From Mobilitalea torta (GTDB lineage: Bacteria > Bacillota > Clostridia > Lachnospirales > Lachnospiraceae): a stretch of DNA of 64,000 nt. This document shows, in pieces, positions 32,871 through 41,698 of the stretch. The notes beneath the pieces are model-generated. The model did not search any database, was not told the DNA's origin, and saw only the letters and a program-made list of their open reading frames with translations. The translations under genes and the position numbers were made by a program. The DNA lies in NCBI RefSeq assembly GCF_050433395.1, contig NZ_JBNPXH010000010.1, positions 124,001 through 188,000 on the forward strand, in the 5' to 3' direction. The stretch's first letter is position 1; each line of letters begins with the position of its first letter.

Positions 32871-33941
32871 ATGAATATAAAGAGGATTGCATTGCCTGCG
32901 GCTATCGCCTTTATCATTCTTTGTATCTTTGCGGTGAACTATATCAGCGGAGAGCACCGGGGCAGGGTTACTGAGGATGGGGAGCGGACCGGCATGAAGG
33001 TGGGGGTCAGCATCTATAATCAGTATGATACCTTTATTTCCAGCCTCGTGGAATATCTGAAGGAAGAGGTAAAGCGGATGGAGCAGGAGAAGGATATTAC
33101 CATAACCCTGGACATCGTCAACGCGGGAGGCAGCCAGGTGTCCCAGAACTACCAGGTGGAGGAGTTCATAAAGAAAGAATATGACATACTATGCATTAAC
33201 CTGGTGGACCGTACGGATGCTTCCACAGCCATTGATATGGCAATGAATGCGGATATTCCGGTGATCTTCTTCAACCGGGAGCTGGTGGAGAAGGACCTGG
33301 AACGCTGGGAGAAGCTCTTTTATGTGGGGGCGGTTGCGCTGGAATCAGGAATTATGCAGGGGAAGATTGTAGTGGATGCCTGTGAGAAGGATTTTACCGG
33401 GATCGATAAGAACGGGGACCAGGTCTTGCAGTATGTCATTCTGGAAGGAGAACCGGGGCATCAGGATGCATCCATCCGTACGGAGTATGTGATTAAGACA
33501 ATCACGGAAGCAGGCATCCAGGTGGAGAAGCTGGGGGATGAGATCGCCAACTGGAACCGGGCGCAGGGGGAGACCCGGATGTCACAGTGGCTGAAGACCG
33601 ACAGGGATGAGATTGAAATTGTCATTGCGAATAATGACGATATGGCTCTCGGAGCAATTGACGCCATGAAGAAGGAGAATATGGAGGAGCCTCCGGTAGT
33701 GGTTGGAATCGACGGGACCCAGGTGGGTCTTGAAGCAGTGAAGAACGGAGATATGATTGGGACGGTTCTCAATGACAGCTTCGGCCAGGCCGAAGGCATC
33801 ATCGAGCTGGCCTATTCGGTGGTGTTTCATCAGGAGCTGCCGGCCTCCATTGAATTGATCAATGGGAAATATATACGCAAGCCCCATATTATTGTTACCC
33901 CGGATAATATTGAGGAAATTATGAATAGAAAAAACAGATAG
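32871..33941 (+). CDS. Membrane-anchored galactose-binding-protein paralogue
   Basis: A 356-residue homologue of the MglB protein at 22111, with the same KVGVSIYNQYDTF start of the fold, a calcium-loop-like DKNGDQVLQY and NNDDMALGA. It is held by an N-terminal membrane helix (about residues 5-24) rather than a lipobox. The strong GGAGG near 32837 is too far from the ATG at 32871, so translation may depend on coupling to the upstream gene. No ABC genes follow; I infer a sensory role with the YesMN pair. Confidence 0.85.
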   Translation: MNIKRIALPAAIAFIILCIFAVNYISGEHRGRVTEDGERTGMKVGVSIYNQYDTFISSLVEYLKEEVKRMEQEKDITITLDIVNAGGSQVSQNYQVEEFIKKEYDILCINLVDRTDASTAIDMAMNADIPVIFFNRELVEKDLERWEKLFYVGAVALESGIMQGKIVVDACEKDFTGIDKNGDQVLQYVILEGEPGHQDASIRTEYVIKTITEAGIQVEKLGDEIANWNRAQGETRMSQWLKTDRDEIEIVIANNDDMALGAIDAMKKENMEEPPVVVGIDGTQVGLEAVKNGDMIGTVLNDSFGQAEGIIELAYSVVFHQELPASIELINGKYIRKPHIIVTPDNIEEIMNRKNR

Positions 33942-34034
33942 CCGAAGCTTTATGCTGTATCTTTATTTCGGAGATCATTTGTGGTAAAATAGATAAGAAT
34001 TTTGAAAGAAGTGCAGGGAGCGGAACGGAGAGCA

Positions 34035-34793
34035 ATGGATTATAAGGTATTATTTAACACAGCAATGCTGGCGGGTGAGATTATGGCCCAGAGCGGAGCA
34101 GAGACCTACCGGGTGGAGGATACGATGGTGCGCATCTTAAGGACCGCGGGCCTTGCTTCGGTGGAGGTGTATGCCACTTCCACGGGCATTATTGCAACCT
34201 TGTCGGACCCTTCCATAGAAACCATCACCGGCGTGAAGCGGATTGCCAACCGATCCAATAATCTGAGCCGGATCAACGAGGTGAACCAGATATCCCGGAA
34301 TATCTGTGACGAAATCATTACGGCGGCCCAGGCGCTGGAGAAGCTGGAGCAGATCCGGTCCAGCAGGCCGTATTCCAGCCTGATCATCACTCTGGCGACG
34401 GTTGTCTCCATGGGCGGCTTTGTCGGTTTGTTCGGCGGGGGATGGCTGGATTGTATTCTGGCCGGTGTCAACGGAATTCTCCTTGTGCTCATCGGGAAGG
34501 CGGCTGACCGCCGGATTGGGAGCCCTTTCATTATTGATATGGCGAAAAGCCTTGTTATTGCTTTTATAACCCTGGTATATGCCAGGTATCTCCCGGGTAT
34601 TGACCGCGGCCTCATTACCATCGGCTCCATTATGCCCATGGTTCCGGGCCTTCCCATTACCAATGCCATCCGGGACACCCTCCAGGGGGATTACAGCTCA
34701 GGAACGGCACGGGCCATGGAAGCCTTTGTCATATCCCTGGGAATTGCAGTGGGAGTGGGTCTTGGTATGGGACTTTTTAATTTTATTTTTTGA
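34035..34793 (+). CDS. ThrE-type threonine/serine exporter, N-terminal-domain subunit (DUF1212)
   Basis: A 252-residue membrane protein whose first half is a soluble domain with MAQSGAETYRVEDTM and the second half about 5 membrane helices. This is the larger half of split ThrE-type exporters, which expel threonine or serine using the proton gradient. Start at 34035 has CGGAGAGCA upstream; the longer frame from 34002 is not needed. The partner half is encoded 51 bases downstream. Confidence 0.88.
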   Translation: MDYKVLFNTAMLAGEIMAQSGAETYRVEDTMVRILRTAGLASVEVYATSTGIIATLSDPSIETITGVKRIANRSNNLSRINEVNQISRNICDEIITAAQALEKLEQIRSSRPYSSLIITLATVVSMGGFVGLFGGGWLDCILAGVNGILLVLIGKAADRRIGSPFIIDMAKSLVIAFITLVYARYLPGIDRGLITIGSIMPMVPGLPITNAIRDTLQGDYSSGTARAMEAFVISLGIAVGVGLGMGLFNFIF

Positions 34794-34844
34794 TTATTTT
34801 ATTTCCTTGTTATTATAGAAAGAATCATAGAAAGGATATGCCCT

Positions 34845-35309
34845 ATGCTGATACAGGGAATTAGTGCTTTTTTTGCGACGGCGGCCTTCTCCGTCCTGTT
34901 TTATCTGCCGAAGCGGTATATTATTCATGCGGGCATGACCGGTGCCCTGGGGTGGTTCATCTATCTGCTGAGCCTGGAATATATGAAGGATAAGGTGCTG
35001 GCAACCTTAACGGCTACCCTGCTGGCGGCATTGGCTTCCCACATTCTGGCCAGAATCTATAAAACCCCGGTAACCATGTTTTTGATACCGGGAGTAATTC
35101 CCTTCGTTCCCGGTGCCGGAATGTATCAGATTGTACTCAGCATCGTGGAGGGGAATGTGGGCTATACTTCCTATTATTTCTTTGAGACCCTGCAGATTGC
35201 AGGCTCCATTGCTTTGGGTATCTTCATTGTAGACACGTTCTTTCGGAGGAAGGGCAGGGGGCAGAAGCAAAGCAGTGCCATTGGGAAAGCAGGAAATCCA
35301 GGAAAGTAG
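34845..35309 (+). CDS. ThrE-type threonine/serine exporter, small membrane subunit (DUF3815)
   Basis: A 154-residue protein of about 4-5 membrane helices with the conserved PVTMFLIPGVIPFVPGAGMY motif split across a helix, the C-terminal half of ThrE-type exporters. The start follows GAAAGGATATGCCCT. It works with the preceding DUF1212 protein. The tail is basic and probably cytoplasmic. Confidence 0.88.
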   Translation: MLIQGISAFFATAAFSVLFYLPKRYIIHAGMTGALGWFIYLLSLEYMKDKVLATLTATLLAALASHILARIYKTPVTMFLIPGVIPFVPGAGMYQIVLSIVEGNVGYTSYYFFETLQIAGSIALGIFIVDTFFRRKGRGQKQSSAIGKAGNPGK

Positions 35310-35380
35310 AGAGCCGCAGCCGGAGATTCTGTTATTCCTTATACAATGCCATTCTTGTATACAATGTTATTGTTATAGGT

Positions 35381-36190
35381 TCATCCGGGTGATTTGCCGG
35401 GCAGGCTGCCCGGATGGAAATCATGGTTCATCAGCCTGTATTCCGTGGGTGTCATTCCCGCATACTGCTTAAACTGGCGCATGAAATGCTCTTCATTTTC
35501 ATAACCGCACCGGGCGGCTATATCGCGGACCGTATCGCTGGTTGCCGTTAAGGAGGTCTTGGCATATTGGAGCTTGCAGGAGATGACATCGGCAATGCAG
35601 GTGGTCCCAAAGGTCTTCCGGTATAACCGCTGAAAATGGGAGGGACTGAGACTTACCTGATGGGCGAGGCGGGCTACCGTCCATTTTTCTTCGGGATGGC
35701 GGTAAATCATGGAGCGAAGGCCCAGCAGGGAATCATAATAGCCATAGGCGGCTGTATCCTCGGGCTGATAGGTTGTCAGCTCATGGAGCTTTACGAATAG
35801 CAGTCTCAGCAGCAGATCCATGGACTCCGCCCGTTTTGCATTCGTGGAGATATATTCCAGGTATAAATCCTTTAATATTCTGCCAATCTGTTTGGTAGAA
35901 GGGAGCTGCATCAAAACATCCAGAGGAAGGTTGTGAAGGTCCGGCTCCGCTTTTGCGTCGAAATGGATAAAATCATTGGTATAGTAGGAGCCGTCGGCAC
36001 GGTAGATCTGAGGTGTACCCCGGTTGAATAAAATGGCGGAATTCTTCTCCGCCCGGTATTCCTTCCCCTCCAGGCAAAGGATGGCAGGGGTTCTGAAACA
36101 GAGAAAAAGATAATCTCCGGAGCCGTTTGGCCGTTGGATGGAGAAGTGGCTGCTGTGAGTATAATTTAAGCCGATGGCATGAACAATCAT
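35381..36190 (-). CDS. AraC-family transcriptional regulator
   Basis: A 269-residue regulator with an N-terminal cupin domain (about residues 15-100) and a C-terminal double helix-turn-helix (WTVARLAHQVSLSPSHFQRLYRK and VRDIAARCGYENEEHFMRQFKQ, then MTPTEYR). Start at 36190 follows TGGAGCCCTACT on the minus strand. It is divergent from the GH51 arabinofuranosidase gene 172 bases away, the probable target, with arabinose or an arabino-oligosaccharide as inducer. The C-terminal coding end contains a CCGGGCAGGCTGCCCGG palindrome. Confidence 0.9.
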   Translation of the reverse strand: MIVHAIGLNYTHSSHFSIQRPNGSGDYLFLCFRTPAILCLEGKEYRAEKNSAILFNRGTPQIYRADGSYYTNDFIHFDAKAEPDLHNLPLDVLMQLPSTKQIGRILKDLYLEYISTNAKRAESMDLLLRLLFVKLHELTTYQPEDTAAYGYYDSLLGLRSMIYRHPEEKWTVARLAHQVSLSPSHFQRLYRKTFGTTCIADVISCKLQYAKTSLTATSDTVRDIAARCGYENEEHFMRQFKQYAGMTPTEYRLMNHDFHPGSLPGKSPG

Positions 36191-36362
36191 AGTAGGGCTC
36201 CATTCTGTGGAAAGTCGGATTCATCAGTATGAAAACATCATACATCATTGAAGATTCCGATGTCAATATGCTATAACTGATAATGAAAAGAAGATTAATT
36301 ATCATGGTTACAGTTCAGAGGGTTTTAATCACTTAAAAATCAAGGAAAGGAAGAAGCGTAAA

Positions 36363-37865
36363 TTGAAGGCAAAATTAATACTGAATAAGGATTTTAAAAT
36401 CGGCAATGTGGATGAGAGAATTTATGGCTCTTTTATTGAGCATCTGGGCAGAGCGGTATATGAGGGCATCTATGAGCCGACCCACTCCACGGCGGATGAT
36501 ATGGGCTTCCGCAAGGATGTAATGGAGCTGGTAAGGCAATTGAAAGTGCCCATCGTGCGTTATCCCGGCGGCAACTTTGTATCCGGATACCGTTGGGAGG
36601 ATGGAATCGGTGACCGGAGCAAGCGTCCCAGAAGGACCGAGCTGGCCTGGCAGACCATTGAGACCAACGAGGTGGGAATTGATGAGTTCCAGGAATGGGC
36701 GAAACGTGTGGGAACCCAGGTAATGCAGGCTGTAAATCTCGGTACCAGGGGGCCGGAGGAAGCCAAGGATTTACTGGAGTACTGTAACTTCCCGGGCGGA
36801 ACCTATTACAGCGACCTGCGCCGTGCCAACGGCTTTGAGGAGCCCTTTGGCATCAAGGTATGGTGCCTGGGCAATGAGATGGACGGGCCCTGGCAGATCT
36901 GCGCCAAGACGGCGGAGGAGTATGGACGGATTGCCTGCCAGACCGCCAAGGTGATGAAGGATCTGGACCCCACCATTGAACTGGTGGCCTGCGGAAGCTC
37001 CAGCCTCAACATGCCCACCTTCGGCAAATGGGAGGCTACGGTTTTGGAGCATACCTATGACTATGTGGATTATTTATCCTTGCATAATTATTACGGCAAT
37101 CAGGAGAATGACACCCCTTCCTTCCTGGCCTGCTCTCTGGATATGGATCAGTTCATCAAATCCGTTGCGGCGATCTGTGACTATGTGAAGGCAGTGAAGC
37201 ATTCCGATAAGACGATCTATCTTTCCTTTGACGAATGGAATGTATGGTTCCACAGCAATGAAGCGGATCGGAAGCTGGAGAAATGGCAGATTGCACCTCC
37301 TCAGCTGGAGGATATCTATAACTTTGAGGATGCTCTGGTAGTGGGATGCCTTCTGATTACTTTACTGAAGAATTGTGACCGGGTGAAGATGGCCTGCCTG
37401 GCCCAGCTGGTGAACGTAATTGCCCCGATTATGACGGAGAAGGGCGGAGCAGCCTGGGTTCAGCCCATTTTCTATCCCTTCCTCCACGCTTCCAACTTTG
37501 GAAAGGGCGTGGCTTTGTCGCCGGTGGTAAGCTGTGACAGCTACAGCACCAAGAAGAAAAAGGAAGTTCCCTATGTAGAGACCATTGCTACCTTCGAGGA
37601 AGAAACGGGTGAGCTGACCGTATTTGCAGTAAACCGTTCCCTGGAGGAGAGCGTGGAGCTGGAGATTGCCCTTCGGGAGTTTGGAGCCATGGAGCTGGTG
37701 GAGCATATCGTACTGGAGCATGAGGATCTGAAAGCAGTCAACAGCGCCGCGACCCCGGATCATGTGAAGCCCCACAATAACGGAGTGACCAGGGTGAATG
37801 CCGCCAATGCCAATGCCACTCTGAATAAGCAGTCCTGGAATGTAATTCGTTTTAAAATAAAATAA
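36363..37865 (+). CDS. abfA: GH51 alpha-L-arabinofuranosidase
   Basis: A 500-residue enzyme that removes alpha-L-arabinofuranose from arabinan and arabinoxylan oligosaccharides. The acid/base Glu172 (GNEMDGPWQ) and nucleophile Glu291 (FDEWNVWF) correspond closely to Glu175 and Glu294 of Geobacillus AbfA. Length and the N-terminus (YGSFIEHLGRAVYEGIYEP) are typical. The start is a TTG at 36363 with GGAAAGGAAGAAG upstream. No signal peptide, so it is cytoplasmic and acts on imported oligosaccharides. Confidence 0.96.
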   Translation: MKAKLILNKDFKIGNVDERIYGSFIEHLGRAVYEGIYEPTHSTADDMGFRKDVMELVRQLKVPIVRYPGGNFVSGYRWEDGIGDRSKRPRRTELAWQTIETNEVGIDEFQEWAKRVGTQVMQAVNLGTRGPEEAKDLLEYCNFPGGTYYSDLRRANGFEEPFGIKVWCLGNEMDGPWQICAKTAEEYGRIACQTAKVMKDLDPTIELVACGSSSLNMPTFGKWEATVLEHTYDYVDYLSLHNYYGNQENDTPSFLACSLDMDQFIKSVAAICDYVKAVKHSDKTIYLSFDEWNVWFHSNEADRKLEKWQIAPPQLEDIYNFEDALVVGCLLITLLKNCDRVKMACLAQLVNVIAPIMTEKGGAAWVQPIFYPFLHASNFGKGVALSPVVSCDSYSTKKKKEVPYVETIATFEEETGELTVFAVNRSLEESVELEIALREFGAMELVEHIVLEHEDLKAVNSAATPDHVKPHNNGVTRVNAANANATLNKQSWNVIRFKIK

Positions 37866-37918
37866 AAAGCGCAGTAAGCAGTGCGAATATGGCTCTGCAG
37901 CAAACGGTTTTTGTGTTC

Positions 37919-38011
37919 TGCATACCGGAATTCCCCTAGGGGGAAACCGGTATGCAGGAGGCACGAAAGCCGTTTTTTGTCGTATAGGAAAGTTAGTCCT
38001 ATACGACAAAA
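37919..38011. repeat. Two large inverted repeats in a structured intergenic region
   Basis: First: TGCATACCGG (37919-37928) pairs with CCGGTATGCA (37947-37956), with inner TTCCCC/GGGGAA. Second: TTTTGTCGTATAGGA (37975-37989) pairs perfectly over 15 bases with TCCTATACGACAAAA (37997-38011). Further down are GTTGCCT/AGGCAAC near 38069 and other GC-rich short stems to about 38100. The whole 37866-38272 gap has no supported gene on either strand; minus-strand frames here are shadows. It looks like an intergenic repeat element or structured RNA between GH51 and the surface protein gene. Confidence 0.7.
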
Positions 38012-38272
38012 TGCTCCGCAGGATGCGTATGCCGCACAAAATGCACAATCTGTGCGCATGGGTAGATGTTGCCTGAAGGCAACCACGCGGCAGCGCAGGA
38101 GTTCGTAAGCGGCATCTTTATTCAAATGTAAAAAAATATACGTATAAGATATAAAAAAGGAATGGTTTTTTTCTGGCAGATATTCGTATAAACTGTGAAT
38201 GTAAGGTATCTACAGCACTTGACGCTTCGCATCGAAAACGATTAAGTGCATAAAAAACAGGAGGGTATATTT

Positions 38273-40075
38273 ATGAAAAGGAAAATGAAAAAGTTATTCG
38301 TCTCTTTTCTTGCATTCGCAATGATGCTTTCTGCCCTGTCATTGAAGGCAGCGGCGGAAGAAAGCGAATACCTGATGTTCCTCGCATACGGCGGAGAATC
38401 TCAGGCAGATGCCTGGAACTTAAGCTGGGCTAACGAAGCAGACAATGCCAGCGGCATCGAAGGCATAACTGCAATGGCGAAAGTGGGGGACACAGTTACT
38501 ATTGGTGTAAAACTGCCTGAGGCAGCCACCCGTACATGGTATATGGCGCCAGTCATCGTTGCAGAGGGTGTGGGCGAGCTGTCCTATACCATTGATAAGG
38601 TTACCATTGACGGCAAGGATGTCACGGATACCCTTGATCTGACTCTTGGGGAAAAGGAATACTGGTACGAGGGTACCGGTACTTATACAGAAACACAGGC
38701 CATCCGTCTCAAGGGCGGTTACAATGAGTGGGCTGACAAGTATCTGCCGGAAGCTCCCTCCGGTTGTACAGAAATCATGTACACCATAACTCTGAAGAGC
38801 CTGACGCAGGGAGAGGCAGCCGCCCCCGCTGAGACGGCAGCTGCTCCGGCCGTTCTCAGTGATGCCAGTTATCCTGCCTTTATCGCCTTCGGCGGTGACG
38901 TTGCGGAAAGCAATGCATGGGATGCGCAGTACTATGGTGACGGCAGCGGTTCCAATAAAGGTGAAGTGACGGCTGTGAACGGAGAATTGAAGAACGGCGT
39001 AACCACCACCCTGTCTCTGGAATTTCCCCAGGAAATACTTTATACCTGGTTCGTGGCACCCTGCTTCGTAGCAGAGGACTCAACTCTGATCTCTCCCGAC
39101 AGCACCTTTGATGTAAAAGTGTACCTGGATGGCAAGGAGGTCGCATCAGATCTTTCGGCAGGTAAGTCCATTTGGGCTGAGGGCACGGGAGATTATACCG
39201 AGGCACAGTGCCTGCGTATCGGCGGCGGCTATAATGAATGGGGTGACAAGTATCTCGCAGAGGCGCCTAAGGCCTTCAAGAAAATCACCTTTGAGATTAC
39301 ACCTTCCATCTATGTCAGCGCGGCAGCGGACCAAGGACCTGTAAATGAATTTGATCCCAACGGCACTTATCACGCATATCTGGGTGTTCAGACCCCTACC
39401 TGGATCTTCCGTAATAGCTTTGACGATGCAAGCTACGGCCTGGAATCCGGCTATTATGATCAGTTGGGCTTTATTCAGGACAGCGAATGGGTCGGCCAGG
39501 GCGGTACCTTTACTGATGTGGAAATGAAAGGAAACGGCACTTATACCGTATCTCTGACCGGATATGATTTCTCCGGAAAGTTCAACGATGCCGCCATTCT
39601 TGGAGAAGAAGGACTGTTTAACTTATTGTTTATATCCACTGATCTGCCGGTGAATGAGGCGGTAGTGGTTTCTGATGTTGTGCTTAAGATGGACGGCAAG
39701 GTTATTGTTGAACAGGCCAGTCCCTATCTGGATCCGGAATCGAAACAGTTCCAGAAAATTCTTTTCGCAAATATCTGGAATAAGGCAGTTGAGGCGCTGC
39801 CCTACTATGCACCTCCTACCCAGAGCATCGAGATCAGCTTTAAGGTAAGCGGATTTGCCACGGATGCAGTGCCGGAGACCACACCGGAAGCAACACCGGA
39901 GGCCACCCCCGTAGCTACGCCGGAGGTAACACCGGAAGTGACACCGGAGGCGGTAGAGACGCTGGCTCCTGCGGAATCAGGGCCTAATACCGCGGTAATC
40001 ATCATTATCATCGTAGTGGTGGTGGCTGCAGCTGCAGCGGCAGGCATTGTTGTTGCGAAAAAGAAGAAAAAATAA
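38273..40075 (+). CDS. Cell-surface protein with repeated beta-domains and C-terminal anchor
   Basis: About 600 residues, started at 38273 (CAGGAGGGTATATTT upstream). Signal peptide (residues about 1-29). Two homologous modules of about 150 residues share the pattern W-x-EGTG-x-YTE-x-Q...GGYNEW-x-DKYL-x-EAP; a third, more divergent module follows (about residues 375-535). Then a Pro/Thr/Glu repeat (TPEATPEVTP type), a membrane helix of mostly Ile, Val and Ala, and a KKKKK tail, indicating membrane or wall attachment. I know no family; by position with a GH5 gene and an importer it may be a carbohydrate-binding surface protein. Confidence 0.8.
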   Translation: MKRKMKKLFVSFLAFAMMLSALSLKAAAEESEYLMFLAYGGESQADAWNLSWANEADNASGIEGITAMAKVGDTVTIGVKLPEAATRTWYMAPVIVAEGVGELSYTIDKVTIDGKDVTDTLDLTLGEKEYWYEGTGTYTETQAIRLKGGYNEWADKYLPEAPSGCTEIMYTITLKSLTQGEAAAPAETAAAPAVLSDASYPAFIAFGGDVAESNAWDAQYYGDGSGSNKGEVTAVNGELKNGVTTTLSLEFPQEILYTWFVAPCFVAEDSTLISPDSTFDVKVYLDGKEVASDLSAGKSIWAEGTGDYTEAQCLRIGGGYNEWGDKYLAEAPKAFKKITFEITPSIYVSAAADQGPVNEFDPNGTYHAYLGVQTPTWIFRNSFDDASYGLESGYYDQLGFIQDSEWVGQGGTFTDVEMKGNGTYTVSLTGYDFSGKFNDAAILGEEGLFNLLFISTDLPVNEAVVVSDVVLKMDGKVIVEQASPYLDPESKQFQKILFANIWNKAVEALPYYAPPTQSIEISFKVSGFATDAVPETTPEATPEATPVATPEVTPEVTPEAVETLAPAESGPNTAVIIIIIVVVVAAAAAAGIVVAKKKKK

Positions 40076-40089
40076 GAGCTCACAAAGGG

Positions 40090-40126
40090 TGAACTGGCCC
40101 CTGTCAAGTAGACAGGGGTCAGTTCA
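40090..40126 (+). promoter_or_regulatory. 16-bp stem-loop between the surface protein and importer genes
   Basis: TGAACTGGCCCCTGTC (40090-40105) pairs with GACAGGGGTCAGTTCA (40111-40126), one wobble, loop AAGTA. There is no T-run, so it is probably an mRNA stability or processing element, or partial terminator, that lets the first gene be expressed more than the importer genes. Confidence 0.7.
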
Positions 40127-40232
40127 GAGAGAGGAGCAGAGTTCTTACTCTGTTCCTTTTCCGTAGAGAACAGCGGGCGTCTTACAGAAATAAACGAAAT
40201 GCGGTTACCCGTGGATTTTTGGGAGGTAGAGA

Positions 40233-41687
40233 ATGAATGGAAGTAATTCAGCAAGGGAAAGAATAGCAGGATATCTTTATTATGCGGTGCGAATCGGTGC
40301 GCTGCTTTCCGTAGTAATGATGTTCTTTCCAGGTATTAATCCGGCAAAAATATGTGAGTATGTCAACAGGAACATGTCTTTGTTTACCTCAGGCATATCC
40401 TATTCCGGACTGACCAGTCAGACGATTCGTGCATTTAATCAGGGATGGCTTCAGGAGAGCTCCTTTGTACTGCTTTTCCTGTCGTCCGCAGTAACATGCC
40501 TGGGAATTGCGATAGTGGCAGCCATGGCCTGCATGTCCATCGGAAGTCTGAAATTAAAGAGGCTGGGCAGCTGGTTCGGTATCGGGGGGACTGTGGTGCA
40601 GATGGCAGGACTGTTCGGTATCTATCTGGCATATACTCAGGTGGCAGCTACCAGCAGGCCGGAGAAGGTAATTCCTTCCCTTCCCTTGAAAAATTGGCTC
40701 TTTTTCTTTGTAATAGCAGTTTTGATCCTTATTGTATCCCTGGTTGTTCAGGTTCTTCTGCCGAAGCCGGCGGCGGAGGCAAAATACGAAATAGAATCCA
40801 AGTATAAGCTGTTTTTAATGTTTCTGCCCTTTGCGGCACTGGCTTTTGTATTTGGCTACCTGCCCCTTTATGGATGGCGGTATGCCTTTTATGATTATGT
40901 TTCCGGTGGTACCTTGTCGGCAGATAATTTTGTAGGCTTTCGATGGTTTACCATGCTGTTCGAGAATGAAGCCACCCGCAATGATGTCATAAGGGTACTT
41001 CGCAATACCCTGGCCATGAGCGGTCTGGGGATTGCCACCAGCTGGTGTGCCATGGCATTTGCCATCTTTCTGTCGGAGATTAAGAACAATGCGGTCCGAA
41101 GATTTGTACAGACCTTTACGACGATTCCCAACTTCATAAGCTGGGTTCTGGTCTATGCCATTGCCCTTGCTATCTTTGCATCCGACGGATTTATCAGCAG
41201 CATTTTCATGAATGCGGGAGTATGGACGGAAGGAAGGAACATGCTGATGGGCTCCGGCCATATCTGGCTGAAGATGCTGGCCTGGGGAATGTGGAAGGGC
41301 ATCGGCTGGAGTGCGATTATCTATATCGCCGGCATCTCCGGAATTGACCAGCAGCTTTATGAGGCGGCTATTGTGGACGGTGCGGGCCGTTTTCAGAAGA
41401 TGTGGCATATTACCGTGCCCGGACTGATTCCTACCTATATGGTATTGCTCCTGATGTCGGTGGCAGGTATTTTGAGCAACGGCATGGATCAGTATCTGGT
41501 GTTTGAGAATGCTACCAATACCGATATGATCACGGTTCTGGATTTGTATGTTTATAAATCAGGTATCAAGGACGGAGCCATATCCCTGTCCACTATGGTA
41601 GGTATGGTGAAATCATTGGTCAGTGTGGCGCTCTTATTCAGCGCTAACGGAATATCCAAGCTGGTCCGCGGCGAAAGTATTATGTAG
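40233..41687 (+). CDS. Lpl-type ABC importer permease with N-terminal membrane extension
   Basis: A 484-residue permease. Residues about 195-484 form a standard carbohydrate (CUT1, LplB/YtcP-like) permease with the EAA loop motif (YEAAIVDGAGRFQKMWHITVPGL). The first about 185 residues are an extra region with about 4 membrane helices not found in ordinary family members, which average about 300 residues. Start at 40233 follows GGGAGGTAGAGA. It pairs with the second permease 11 bases downstream. Confidence 0.88.
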   Translation: MNGSNSARERIAGYLYYAVRIGALLSVVMMFFPGINPAKICEYVNRNMSLFTSGISYSGLTSQTIRAFNQGWLQESSFVLLFLSSAVTCLGIAIVAAMACMSIGSLKLKRLGSWFGIGGTVVQMAGLFGIYLAYTQVAATSRPEKVIPSLPLKNWLFFFVIAVLILIVSLVVQVLLPKPAAEAKYEIESKYKLFLMFLPFAALAFVFGYLPLYGWRYAFYDYVSGGTLSADNFVGFRWFTMLFENEATRNDVIRVLRNTLAMSGLGIATSWCAMAFAIFLSEIKNNAVRRFVQTFTTIPNFISWVLVYAIALAIFASDGFISSIFMNAGVWTEGRNMLMGSGHIWLKMLAWGMWKGIGWSAIIYIAGISGIDQQLYEAAIVDGAGRFQKMWHITVPGLIPTYMVLLLMSVAGILSNGMDQYLVFENATNTDMITVLDLYVYKSGIKDGAISLSTMVGMVKSLVSVALLFSANGISKLVRGESIM

Positions 41688-41698
41688 GAGGTATCGGA

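Noticed and set aside
37362..38125. Long minus-strand frames across the GH51 end and the repeat region
   Set aside because: Shadows of the GH51 gene and of palindromic sequence; no start signals or family motifs.
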